A stretch of 50,811 bases of DNA, taken from assembly GCA_020860645.1 (NCBI GenBank), contig JAJBTX010000112.1:1-50811 (forward strand), given 5' to 3'. The stretch comes from Lachnospiraceae bacterium. Lineage in GTDB: Bacteria > Bacillota > Clostridia > Lachnospirales > Lachnospiraceae. The stretch's first letter is position 1; each line of letters starts with the position of its first letter. Under the pieces are notes generated by a model. That model searched no databases. It had not been told where the DNA came from and was given only the letters and a program-made list of their open reading frames with translations. This document shows, one piece after another, positions 1-10,031 of the stretch. Made by a program: the position numbers and the translations under genes.

Positions 1-46
1 TTTGTTTGCTATACCCTTTTTGCTTTCTAACCGCCACGTTCCAGTT

Positions 47-1144
47 TCAAACTTTCCCTTCCAGAATGTCGGCAATCCGCCTGCTCGCGAAGCCGTCCCC
101 ATAGGGGTTGCTCGCGGTGCTCATGGCCTCGTAGGCCGCCCGGTCTTCGAGCAGACGCTTAAAGTTATCATAGATCACACGCTCGTCTGTGCCGACCAGC
201 TTCAGTGTACCGGCTTCAATTCCCTCCGGGCGCTCAGTCGTATCGCGCATGACGAGTACCGGTTTTCCGAGAGACGGCGCCTCCTCCTGAATCCCGCCGC
301 TGTCCGTCAGAATGAGATAGCTGCGCGCGAGGAAATTGTGAAAATCAAGCACGTCAAGCGGCTCGATAATCCGGATCCGCTCGTCGTCCCCGAGAATCGC
401 GTTCGCGGTCTCCCGCACGACCGGATTCATGTGAATCGGATAGATCGCGCGAATATCCGGATGCTCATCGCAGACACGGCGAATTGCGCGGAACATATGC
501 TGCATGGGTTCGCCCAGATTCTCGCGGCGGTGCGCCGTGATCAGAATCAGACGGCTGCCCGCCGCCCACTCGAGATCCGGATGCGTATAGTCCTCCCGCA
601 CCGTCGTCTTCAGCGCGTCAATCGCCGTATTGCCGGTCACATAGATCGTGTCCGGATTCTTCCCCTCCCGCAGCAGGTTCTGCCTTGAGAGCTCGGTCGG
701 CGCGAAATTATACTGTGAAATAATACTGACCGCCTGCCTGTTAAATTCCTCCGGATAAGGCGAGTAGATATTGTAGGTGCGCAGACCCGCCTCCACATGC
801 CCGACCGGGATCTGCAGGTAAAAGCAGGCGAGCGCCGTCACAAAGGTCGTGGAGGTGTCGCCGTGCACCAGCACCACATCAGGCGCGACCTTCTCCAGCA
901 CTTCCCGGATGCGGTTCAGAATATTCGTCGTCACATCAAACAGGGTCTGCCGCTCCTTCATGATCGACAGATCATAGTCCGGTACGACCGAAAAGGCTTC
1001 GAGCACCTGATCCAGCATCTGCCGGTGCTGGCCGGTCACACAGACGACGGTCTCAATCCCCGGCCGCGTCTTCAGCTCGTTCACCAGCGGGCACATCTTG
1101 ATGGCCTCCGGCCTGGTCCCGAACACCAGCATCACCTTTTTCAT
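47..1144 (-). CDS. wecB: UDP-N-acetylglucosamine 2-epimerase, non-hydrolysing
   Basis: Cytoplasmic enzyme expected to interconvert UDP-GlcNAc and UDP-ManNAc (or the C2 epimers of a related UDP-sugar). The 365-residue length is usual for the WecB/MnaA family. Visible family signatures are the N-terminal FGTRPEAIKM, HGDTSTTF, HVEAGLRTY, PEEFNRQ, the ITAHRRENLG block near residue 205 and TDSGGIQEEAPSLGKPVLVMR near residues 280-300, which hold the UDP and catalytic residues. Its start overlaps the stop of the upstream glycosyltransferase by 4 bp, so translation is probably coupled. It is the last gene of the minus-strand glycan operon seen here. In this context it may act like WbpI on a 2,3-diacetamido sugar rather than on plain UDP-GlcNAc; the sequence does not decide this. 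Confidence 0.95.
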   Translation of the reverse strand: MKKVMLVFGTRPEAIKMCPLVNELKTRPGIETVVCVTGQHRQMLDQVLEAFSVVPDYDLSIMKERQTLFDVTTNILNRIREVLEKVAPDVVLVHGDTSTTFVTALACFYLQIPVGHVEAGLRTYNIYSPYPEEFNRQAVSIISQYNFAPTELSRQNLLREGKNPDTIYVTGNTAIDALKTTVREDYTHPDLEWAAGSRLILITAHRRENLGEPMQHMFRAIRRVCDEHPDIRAIYPIHMNPVVRETANAILGDDERIRIIEPLDVLDFHNFLARSYLILTDSGGIQEEAPSLGKPVLVMRDTTERPEGIEAGTLKLVGTDERVIYDNFKRLLEDRAAYEAMSTASNPYGDGFASRRIADILEGKV

Positions 1145-2235
1145 CTCTTCTTCTCCTTCAGCCGCTCCCGGATCTGCTCCGCCAGGGCGTGATTGTTCTG
1201 CTCCACGTCCGCGCGGCTCACAAAGCGCTCCACCGCGCCCGTCCAGCGCGCGTAGTTCCCGGCAATCTCGCGGATCGCGGCCTCGTAGTCGTCGGAGGCG
1301 CGCCCCACCTTGTATTTCTCGCAGAAATCCTTAAGCGGCGGATTCGTGGAGGTCACGACCGGAATTCCCTCAAACAGGAACTCATAGATCTTCCCGCTCG
1401 CGCAGTATTTATTGTTCAGATCACGCTGGTGGTAGGTCACCATGCCGACCTGGCTGTGTCCGATAAAATATTTCAGATGATCCTGGTCCATGCGCGGGAA
1501 AATCTTCACATTGGTAAGCCCGGACTCCTGAATCATGCCGCGGGCGATCAGCTCGTCCTCCTCCTCGCTCTCACCGACGAGAAGCAGCTCATAATCCTCC
1601 CCGAGCCCCTTCATCGCCTCGATCATCTTCCCGGTCGTGCGGCTCATATCGCAGCCCGCCGTGGAGATGATGCGGAATTTCTTCTCCGCGAAAAAGTCCG
1701 CGCACTCCCGCTCCACCAGAGAGCGCCGCTCCTGAGAGGTGTAGCGGAGACTGCGGATATTCTCGTAGTTCAGCGGCTCCTCTTTCAGCCGGAATTTCTT
1801 CACCATGATCTTCGCGCGGTAAGCGTTCGCCGCGATGACCACGTCCGAGCGCCGTGTGAAGAGCTTCTCCACCATACAGCCGAGCCGCCCGGAAATGCCG
1901 ACCGCGCTTTTGCGGTCATAGAGCTCCCGGCAGTCCTGCACCATATAACGCACGCCCGTCATCTTCTTTGCGATCACGCCCGGGATGATGCCCTTGCGGT
2001 TGTCGACAAAGATCACATCCTGCGCGCCGACCCGCTGGATCTGCTGCATCACGAAGAGGATGAAATTGCTGTAGCCGTGATCCGGATAAAGGATATGCAG
2101 AGCCTCCTGCGACTCCTCACCCTCGGACGCCCGGGTGATATAGGTCACTCTCCCGAGCTCCTTCGCCGCCCGGACCAGCTCGCGCAGCCGTCCGTCATAT
2201 GCATAATAGTCATAGGAAATCAGCAGTATGTTCAT
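1141..2235 (-). CDS. glycosyltransferase, GT4-like (GT-B fold)
   Basis: Predicted cytoplasmic or membrane-associated glycosyltransferase of 364 residues. It starts MNILLISYDYYAYDGRLREL, the usual N-terminal strand and loop of GT-B enzymes, and has a C-terminal donor-binding half with the pattern LLVGESEEEDEL, KIFPRMDQDHLKYFIGHSQVGMV and KIYEFLFEGIPVVTS, where the glutamate of the EFL segment matches the family's nucleotide-sugar contact. No membrane segment is evident. It overlaps wecB and the WbpE-like aminotransferase gene by 4 bp on each side, so it belongs to the same coupled operon. Donor and acceptor cannot be read from the sequence; a sugar made by the neighbouring amino-sugar genes is plausible. 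Confidence 0.85.
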   Translation of the reverse strand: MNILLISYDYYAYDGRLRELVRAAKELGRVTYITRASEGEESQEALHILYPDHGYSNFILFVMQQIQRVGAQDVIFVDNRKGIIPGVIAKKMTGVRYMVQDCRELYDRKSAVGISGRLGCMVEKLFTRRSDVVIAANAYRAKIMVKKFRLKEEPLNYENIRSLRYTSQERRSLVERECADFFAEKKFRIISTAGCDMSRTTGKMIEAMKGLGEDYELLLVGESEEEDELIARGMIQESGLTNVKIFPRMDQDHLKYFIGHSQVGMVTYHQRDLNNKYCASGKIYEFLFEGIPVVTSTNPPLKDFCEKYKVGRASDDYEAAIREIAGNYARWTGAVERFVSRADVEQNNHALAEQIRERLKEKKR

Positions 2236-3368
2236 ACGTCCGCCCCTGTCTTTTCCCGGATGAGACGGATGATGCGATCCTGGTCCTCCCCGGAGAGATA
2301 CGGCGATACCGGAATCGCCAGCGTGCGCTTACAGATATCCGTCGTCACCGCGAGGCTCTCGCCGTAGCGGCAGACCTCCTCGAAGACCTTCTGCTGGTGC
2401 AGTCCCTTCGGATAGTAGATCATCGTCGGGACACCGTTCTCCTGCAGATACGCACGCACCGCATCGCGCTGCGCCTCATCCTTCAGAAGAATGTTGTAGG
2501 AGGCCCAGCTGGAATAATATCCCTCCGGCACAAGCGGTACTTTCACGCAGTCCCGCAGCGCCTCCGTGTAGCGCGCGGCTACCTTGTTTACATCCTCCAG
2601 CTCATACTCCCGAAATGCCTTCAGCTTCACCTGCAGCACTGCCGCCTGGATCGTGTCGAGGCGGGAGTTCATGCCAATTCGTACATTGTCGTACTTGCTG
2701 CTGCCCTTGCCGTGTACCCGCATGGAGCGAATCAGTGCCGCCCACTCGTCATTGTCCGTGAACACCGCACCGCCGTCGCCGTAGCAGCCCAGCGGCTTCG
2801 CCGGGAAAAAGGAGGTCGTGGAAATGTCGCCGAAGCTTCCGGCCTGTTTCCCATGATAGACGCCTCCGAAGCCCTGCGCGCAGTCCTCCAGAATATAGAG
2901 TCCGTAGCGGTCCGCGATCTCACGAATCCGCTCATAATCCGCCGGAAGACCGAAGAGATCGACCACGACGATCGCCCGCGGCTTTAATTTTCCCTCCGCG
3001 ACGACCGCCTCGATCACGCGGGTAAGGCTCTCCAGATCGATCGTGAAGGTATCCTCCGATACGTCCGCAAAGACCGGCGGCGCGCCGACGAAGGCCGCGG
3101 ACTCCGCTGAAGAAAAAAAGGTGTGATCCGGCACAAAGACCGCGGCGCCGCTGCCGACGCCCCAGGCCTTCAGCGCCAGCACGAGCGCGTCCGTCCCGTT
3201 TCCGCAGCTCACACAGTTGCGCACTCCGATATAATCCGCCAGCTCCCGCTCGAGCTCGTCGATCTGATCTCCCGCGATATAATCTGAGGAGTCAAGGACG
3301 ACTTCAATCGCCGCGTCCATCTCCTCCTTCAGGGCTCTGTACTGACTCTTCAAATCCCGAAACTGCAT
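2232..3368 (-). CDS. DegT/DnrJ/EryC1/StrS aminotransferase, WbpE-like
   Basis: PLP enzyme that should transfer an amino group to a keto-sugar nucleotide. The opening MQFRDLKSQYRALKEEMD and the LDSSDYIAGDQIDELE segment match the WbpE/WlbC branch, which aminates UDP-3-keto-GlcNAcA. Other family marks are SCGNGTDAL, EDCAQGFGG, FFPAKPLGCYGDGGA (lysine for the PLP Schiff base) and RVHGKG. I place the start at the second possible ATG: the GGAGG formed by the end of the carrier-protein gene lies 9 nt upstream of it, whereas it abuts the upstream ATG at 3377. The gene therefore begins just past the carrier-protein stop. With the Gfo/Idh, LbH and WecB-like genes it could complete a 2,3-diamino-sugar route. 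Substrate is inferred. Confidence 0.9.
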   Translation of the reverse strand: MQFRDLKSQYRALKEEMDAAIEVVLDSSDYIAGDQIDELERELADYIGVRNCVSCGNGTDALVLALKAWGVGSGAAVFVPDHTFFSSAESAAFVGAPPVFADVSEDTFTIDLESLTRVIEAVVAEGKLKPRAIVVVDLFGLPADYERIREIADRYGLYILEDCAQGFGGVYHGKQAGSFGDISTTSFFPAKPLGCYGDGGAVFTDNDEWAALIRSMRVHGKGSSKYDNVRIGMNSRLDTIQAAVLQVKLKAFREYELEDVNKVAARYTEALRDCVKVPLVPEGYYSSWASYNILLKDEAQRDAVRAYLQENGVPTMIYYPKGLHQQKVFEEVCRYGESLAVTTDICKRTLAIPVSPYLSGEDQDRIIRLIREKTGADV

Positions 3369-3369
3369 C

Positions 3370-3600
3370 CTACGCATCCTCCTTCAGCTGTTCGATCAGG
3401 CTCCAGATGCCCTCGGCGGAATTAAAATTCTCCGGCACGATCTCCTCCGCCGGAATCTCCACCGCATAGCGCTCCTCCAGCTCCGCAATCAGCGTGATCA
3501 CGTCGAAGGACGAGAGCGCGCCGCCGTCGATCAGCTCCTTTTCCGTCTCAAAATCAATCTCCGGCTTCAGCTCAGCCAGCAGCTCCATCAGTTCCTTCAT
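3370..3600 (-). CDS. stand-alone acyl/aminoacyl carrier protein
   Basis: A 76-residue acidic helical protein with the carrier-protein pattern: helix 1, then a loop ending at the phosphopantetheine serine, then helix 2 (FDVITLIAELEERY). The attachment site is best aligned at Ser31 in ALSSFDV; the usual aspartate before that serine is a serine here (Ser30). The pattern is closer to discrete carrier proteins paired with adenylation enzymes, such as DltC types, than to fatty-acid AcpP. It sits in the operon with an adenylation enzyme (6368-7873), a decarboxylase (5187-6368) and an LpxD-like acyltransferase (7963-8871), so it is the likely carrier for an activated amino acid. That it carries an amino acid is inference. 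Confidence 0.85.
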   Translation of the reverse strand: MKELMELLAELKPEIDFETEKELIDGGALSSFDVITLIAELEERYAVEIPAEEIVPENFNSAEGIWSLIEQLKEDA

Positions 3601-3621
3601 TCTTTTTTCTTCTCCTCTAAT

Positions 3622-5169
3622 CTAAAACTTGACTACTATGACACCGTCTATCATCTTTATGGATCCCGAATCCGGGTAGTCCGGCATCTCCTGCACCTCC
3701 GGCAGGATCTCATACTCAGAGGCGTCGAGCGTCACCGGATCGAAATTGCACCATATCTTCATCGTAGTGCGCCAGGCATAATCGTTCAAAATACTGCTGC
3801 CGTCATAAGGCATAAGCTTGATTTCCTTAAATTCCGGAAGGCTGATGCTGCCGGTTGTGTAATCGTATTTTATAAATTCATTCACATACACAACAGGCGT
3901 CTCGTCTGTATAGCCCTCGACGCTCTTGATATGCGAAGCCAGCACGGTAAGGTAGCTGATGGCCTCCGACTGCATAACCTCCGCTTTGAGATAGCAGATA
4001 TTGTCGAAGCGTATGTACATCACATTCAGCAGCAGAAGCAGACACACGCCCAGCGCTGGCAGAAGCTGCCCTGCCCTTTCTCCCAGCTTCCGGATGCGCA
4101 GCCGCGGCAGATAACCGGACCTCGCCAGCCAGGCAAAATACACATAAAACATGACCTGTCCATACACCATGAGCGAATCCACCGTGCCAGGATCACACAT
4201 GATATAGATAAAATTCACTGCCAGCGGAATACAGGACACAAAGAGCAGCGCCTGCAGGCAGAGCATCCGGCTCTTTTTCCAGCAGGCCTGCAGCAGCTTC
4301 ACGGTCCCGATCAGCGCCAGAAGCAGAAGCAGCCGATACACCTTATCCGTGGAAAAAGGATACATATTTGCACTTACGCCATCCGTCGGGCAGAAAAACT
4401 CCCGGTAAGCGATAAGCGCCCTCTTGATATATCCCTTCAGGGATGTCGCCCCCATCGTGCTGATGCCCTGATAATCGGAAAGCGTATTGCCCGTGAGAAT
4501 CAGCGACAGCCGCATGATCACGAAGTAAATCGCCATGAAGCCCCCGCAGGAGATGACGCTCCGGAAGGCAATATAAAAGAATTCCCTCCACTGCGCTCCT
4601 TCTTTTTTCACCGTCTGCATCAGCGCGTGGAACAGGATGACGCTGACAAACACCGGTATCATGGCCTGATAGGTACCGACCCCGCAGGCGACCAGGAAAA
4701 GTCCCGCCAGATAAAGATACCATTTCTCCGCCCTGCAGCTTATGCAGGCGCCCAGCACACCCAGCAGGGTACCCAGGAAATAGTAGGGGATCGTAAACAT
4801 ATAGCCAAAACCGCTGGTGACCATCGGGAAGACGACCAGCACGCCGCTCAGCGCCACCAGCAGCCAGCGATCTCTGATCTCAAAAAAATCCGCCAGCAGC
4901 ATCACACAAAGCGCGATAAAGAGGATGGTCAGAATCCCGTTGAAGAGCGGCAGACTGTAATAAGTGCTGCCGAAAAACCAGGTATTCAGATCTCCAAGGA
5001 TTCCCAGCATCCATCTGCCCAGGTAATATGTGCCGCCCAGGGTAAAGAGCGACGAATCGTCATGGAAAGAGTATTTGTTGAAAAGGGTCATTCCATGCGC
5101 GCAGAGCCCCCACAGCAGGGTGCTCAGCAAAATCAGTTTATATCGTTTCAGGTTTTCTTTCTCCAGCAT
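3622..5169 (-). CDS. GtrII-like polytopic glucosyltransferase-domain membrane protein
   Basis: Integral membrane protein of 515 residues with roughly a dozen hydrophobic segments and a C-terminal extracytoplasmic tail of about 100 residues. The N-terminal part contains FHDDSSLFTLGGTYYLGRWMLG, resembling the aspartate-containing first loop and GRW motif of GtrII-type (PF14264-like) glycosyltransferases, which use polyprenyl-phosphate sugars outside the membrane. I use the ATG at 5169; a GTG at 5178 is possible but has no better ribosome site. It lies between the carrier protein and the decarboxylase. It could add a side-chain sugar or other group to the lipid-linked glycan. Specificity is not readable. 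Confidence 0.75.
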   Translation of the reverse strand: MLEKENLKRYKLILLSTLLWGLCAHGMTLFNKYSFHDDSSLFTLGGTYYLGRWMLGILGDLNTWFFGSTYYSLPLFNGILTILFIALCVMLLADFFEIRDRWLLVALSGVLVVFPMVTSGFGYMFTIPYYFLGTLLGVLGACISCRAEKWYLYLAGLFLVACGVGTYQAMIPVFVSVILFHALMQTVKKEGAQWREFFYIAFRSVISCGGFMAIYFVIMRLSLILTGNTLSDYQGISTMGATSLKGYIKRALIAYREFFCPTDGVSANMYPFSTDKVYRLLLLLALIGTVKLLQACWKKSRMLCLQALLFVSCIPLAVNFIYIMCDPGTVDSLMVYGQVMFYVYFAWLARSGYLPRLRIRKLGERAGQLLPALGVCLLLLLNVMYIRFDNICYLKAEVMQSEAISYLTVLASHIKSVEGYTDETPVVYVNEFIKYDYTTGSISLPEFKEIKLMPYDGSSILNDYAWRTTMKIWCNFDPVTLDASEYEILPEVQEMPDYPDSGSIKMIDGVIVVKF

Positions 5170-5186
5170 CGTTCTCACTTTTTATC

Positions 5187-6367
5187 TTATGTATTCCATT
5201 TCCAGGTCTCAAGCGTGTCACGAATCAACTCCGGCCCTGTCTCCTCACTGTACAGATAAATCTTCGGCATATCCCGGCTCAGGAAAAGGTACATGCCCTC
5301 CGTCACCGAGTAAGCGCCAATATTATGAAAGACCAGATAATCACCGACCCTCGCATCCACGAGCGACAATCGTTTCAGCAGAATATCCGCCGTCGTACAG
5401 AGGGCGCCATACACCGTCCACTCCTCTTCCTCACCCTGCAGCGGATGCTGCGGGAAATACGACAGGACCGGCGTCTTCATCGCCATATTCTGTCCGTAGT
5501 AGTTGACATGATGGATACCGCCGTCCGCGATCAGGACGTTCACCGCATCGTTCTGTTTCTGATCGACAATCTTTGTCATATAGTAACCGCAGGAAGCGGC
5601 AAGATAACGTCCCATCTCGAAGACCAGCTCATAGGGCCGCTCCTTCTGAAGCAGCGCCGCAAACGCATCCAACAGCCGCTCGTCCTCCTCGAAATCGTCC
5701 TTCGTAAAGTAGGGCACGCCCAGTCCCGGTCCGTACTCCAGCGTCCGTGTGACGAAACCTTCCTCCGCCTCAAGCCGCCGGATGAAATCCTCCATATACT
5801 GAAGTTCCGCCGCGATCTTTTTGATCTGCTTTTTCTGCGTACCGGTAAAATATTGAAGTCCGACAATCTCTGCCTGCGGATACTGCTCCCGCTCCCGCAG
5901 CAGCGAGCGAACGTCCTCCTCGCTCATACCGAACTGACAGCCGCTCGTCACGCGCAGCAGGATATCCACTTTTTTGCCGAGCTTGTCCGCGCAGCTCTGT
6001 ACAAGCCGAAACTGGCTCACGGACTCCGCGGTGAAGTGCCGGACGCCCTGCTCCATCGCGTATCGGACATCCGCCTCCGCCTTGTAGACGCCGGACAGCA
6101 CGATCTTCTCCATGTCCAGCTCATTTTTCACACAGATATGGAACTCGCCCGGGGAACAGATCTCGTAGCGATCCACCAGCACGTCCATCGCCCTTATGAG
6201 AAAGGGATTCGCCTTGATCGCGTAGCACAGCTTCGCCGGAGCAAGCTTCTGCGAGACCATCCGCACGCGCTCCTGTAAGATATCTGTGTCAAACACATAG
6301 GAGGGAGTCCCCAGCGTCTTTACCAGTTCTGAAAGCTTCATCCCGTCCATCGTAAGCTCCTTTTTCA

Positions 6368-6368
<1 letters not shown>
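5187..6368 (-). CDS. PLP-dependent decarboxylase, diaminopimelate decarboxylase fold (1)
   Basis: Fold-type III PLP enzyme of 393 residues. Lys52 in YAIKAN is the Schiff-base lysine; YGPGLGVPY (212-220) is the glycine-rich phosphate loop; E251-M-G-R254 matches the EPGR motif; C323-TTA-D327 and G350-A-Y352 match the C-terminal active-site motifs supplied across the dimer. In the segment equivalent to LHxHIGSQ both histidines are replaced (Gln172 and Phe174 in LQYFTGTQ), so it is not an ordinary LysA. Its start overlaps the adenylation-enzyme stop by one base (TGATG). Placement beside a carrier protein and an adenylation enzyme suggests an amino acid substrate, possibly carrier-bound as for butirosin BtrK. 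Decarboxylase fold is well supported; the substrate is inference. Confidence 0.85.
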
Positions 6369-7873
<1,505 letters not shown>

Positions 7874-7962
7874 AAAATCTGTCTCCCGCTTTCCTGTCTT
7901 TCTTCTTCACGCTTTCAGACAGGGTTCTCATCTTTTTCTCATTCTTCGGTTAACCTCGCAGT

Positions 7963-8871
7963 TCAGTTCTTCTTCTCCAGCACTCTTCGCGCAGGGTTCC
8001 CGAACTGTTTCTCATCCGCGGGAATATCCCGGATCGCGGTCGCGCCGATCCCGAGGTAGGCGCGGTCTCCCACCCGCATCCGGTTCGTCGTCACCGCCAT
8101 CGGCGCAACGTAGACATGCTCCCCGAGGTCGCAATGCCCGGAGATACTCGACTTGCCGCCGATCGAGCTGTGCTCTCCGATCACACAGTTGTGCCCGACG
8201 TCGCCCAGAAGTCCGATCACCGAGCTTCTGCCAAGCACGGTCGTGCGCGAATCGCCCGCGGCCAGCACGGCCCCCGCCAGCAGGAGGCAGCCGTCCTCAA
8301 TAACGGTCCCCGCCAGATGCGGCAGATCGCGGCACACGTCGTCGTCCAGACGATACGTGTCGAGGTCGTCCACACCGACCAGACAGTGCTCCTGAATCTC
8401 CACATTGTTTCCAATGCGCACGTGATCCTTGATCACCGTCCCCGCGCCGATCCGACAGTTGTCGCCGATCACAACATCCGCACCGATCACACAGAAGGGT
8501 GCGATCGACACGTTCGCACCGAGCTTCAGGTCCTCGCTTACGAAGCTGCCGTCGCGCTGCTGTAATGCAGGTTTGGGCAGCAGCGCGCGGAAGCGTTCAA
8601 GCAGCACGCCGTACATGCTCTTCTGCATTGCTGCGCGGATCTGCACGCAGGACTCATGCAGCCCCGGCAGCTCCACGTCCGTCTTCGTCACGAAGACGCT
8701 CTCCCGCACGCCCGCATAGTCTCCGCTCACATCGGTCCGCGCATAGATGATGCTGTTACTCTCCGGCGCTTCCGGGTCGGAGACGCCATATATCTTAAAT
8801 TCCCGCCCTGCGAGCTCCGGGAACTCCTCCCCGGCCAGCTCGCAGACGCTTATCTCTCCTATTTTAAACAT
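7963..8871 (-). CDS. LpxD-like left-handed beta-helix acyltransferase
   Basis: Protein of 302 residues with an N-terminal alpha/beta region of about 100 residues and a long hexapeptide-repeat beta-helix, for example VSIAPFCVIGADVVIGDNCRI, VIKDHVRIGNNVEI and CVIGEHSSIGGKSSISGHCDLGE, then a short C-terminal tail. The two-part plan recalls LpxD, which moves an acyl chain from a carrier protein to the amino group of a UDP-sugar, although this is not expected to be lipid A synthesis in a Firmicute. WbpD and PglD, which acetylate amino sugars, share the fold but are shorter. A clear AGGAGG lies 6 nt before the ATG. It sits directly upstream of the adenylation enzyme, so transfer of a carrier-bound group to an amino sugar is an attractive inference. 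Confidence 0.8.
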   Translation of the reverse strand: MFKIGEISVCELAGEEFPELAGREFKIYGVSDPEAPESNSIIYARTDVSGDYAGVRESVFVTKTDVELPGLHESCVQIRAAMQKSMYGVLLERFRALLPKPALQQRDGSFVSEDLKLGANVSIAPFCVIGADVVIGDNCRIGAGTVIKDHVRIGNNVEIQEHCLVGVDDLDTYRLDDDVCRDLPHLAGTVIEDGCLLLAGAVLAAGDSRTTVLGRSSVIGLLGDVGHNCVIGEHSSIGGKSSISGHCDLGEHVYVAPMAVTTNRMRVGDRAYLGIGATAIRDIPADEKQFGNPARRVLEKKN

Positions 8872-8951
8872 GAACAGCCTCCTGTTCTCCCGACGCCCTG
8901 CTCCCTGTTATTAATGGGGACACCAAAAATAACGCTGAACCAAGCCCCCTA

Positions 8952-10031
8952 TCAGACATCAAACTCTCCGGCCATGTCGGTACTCCGGAAGTCCGTAAGA
9001 GGCAGCTTCACCGGCACGCCCTCCTTCTGGCTCTTGTAGATCGCGAGCACCATCTCGAGTGCGTTCCGCCCCGCCACGGCGTCCACATAGGGCTTCCGGT
9101 CATTCCGGATCGCGTCGATCACGTCTGCGTAGAGGCTCGTGTGGCCGTTTCCGTAGACATTGCTGGTCTCTTCCTGCAAATGCTTATTTTCCTCGTCCCC
9201 GGCCTCCTCGTCCGCGAATTCCCAGACATCGATATTGTTCGTGGATTTCCCGCCGAGCTTCACCGTACCGTTTTCCCCGAAGAGATAGAGCGTCTCCTCC
9301 AGATTCTGCGGGTAGACATTCGTCGTCCCCTCGATCGTCGCGACCGCGCCGTTTTTGAACTTCACGACCGCCAGTCCTACATCCTCCGCCTCGAGGTAGT
9401 GGTGGAACTGCTGCCGCGTCACGCCGTAGACCTCCTCCACCTCGTCGCCAAGCATCCAGCGCAGCAGATCAATGCCGTGGATACACTGGTTCATGAGCGC
9501 GCCGCCGTCCGAAGCCCATTTCCCGCGCCACGGCGCCTGATCGTAGTAGGACTGATTCCGGTTCCAGCGCACATGAATCGTACCGTGAGACAGCTTCCCG
9601 AAGCGCCCAGCCTCAAGCGCCCTGCGCGTCTGCTGCACCGCCAGATTAAAGCGGTTCTGATGGCAGGCGGAGACCTTCACTCCCTTTTCCGCTGCGCGGC
9701 GGACGATCTCGTCAGCATCCTCCATATTCATCGCGATCGGCTTCTCGACGATACAGTTTACGCCGTGGTCGATGCAGAACAGCGCAATCTCAGCGTGAAC
9801 ACCGCTCTCGGTCGCGATGCCGACGAGTTCCGGCTTCACTTCCTCCACCATTTTCCGATAATCCGTGTAGCGCGCGATGCTCTCATCCTTTTCGAGCCCG
9901 TGCTTCGCGAGCAGCGCCTCCATCTGCGTGGGCTCCACATCGCAGACCGCCGCAAAAGTGAGACCGTTATTTAACACTGCCTTGATATGGTTCGTTGCAA
10001 TCCGGCCGCAGCCGATCAGTGCGTATCTCAT
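8952..10031 (-). CDS. Gfo/Idh/MocA-family NAD(P)-dependent sugar dehydrogenase
   Basis: Oxidoreductase of 359 residues. The N-terminal Rossmann fold starts MRYALIGCGRIATNHIKAVL with the dinucleotide-binding GCGRIA loop; GIATESGVHAEI and the EKPIAMNMEDADEI motif are typical, and GGALMNQCIHGIDLLRWMLG contains the conserved histidine of the active site (about residue 180). It overlaps the upstream glycosyltransferase gene by 4 bp (ATGA). Together with the WbpE-like aminotransferase it could form the oxidation-amination pair known from WbpB/WbpE, which makes UDP-3-amino-GlcNAcA. WbpA-type UDP-GlcNAc 6-dehydrogenase is not in this window, so the exact substrate stays open. Confidence 0.9.
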   Translation of the reverse strand: MRYALIGCGRIATNHIKAVLNNGLTFAAVCDVEPTQMEALLAKHGLEKDESIARYTDYRKMVEEVKPELVGIATESGVHAEIALFCIDHGVNCIVEKPIAMNMEDADEIVRRAAEKGVKVSACHQNRFNLAVQQTRRALEAGRFGKLSHGTIHVRWNRNQSYYDQAPWRGKWASDGGALMNQCIHGIDLLRWMLGDEVEEVYGVTRQQFHHYLEAEDVGLAVVKFKNGAVATIEGTTNVYPQNLEETLYLFGENGTVKLGGKSTNNIDVWEFADEEAGDEENKHLQEETSNVYGNGHTSLYADVIDAIRNDRKPYVDAVAGRNALEMVLAIYKSQKEGVPVKLPLTDFRSTDMAGEFDV

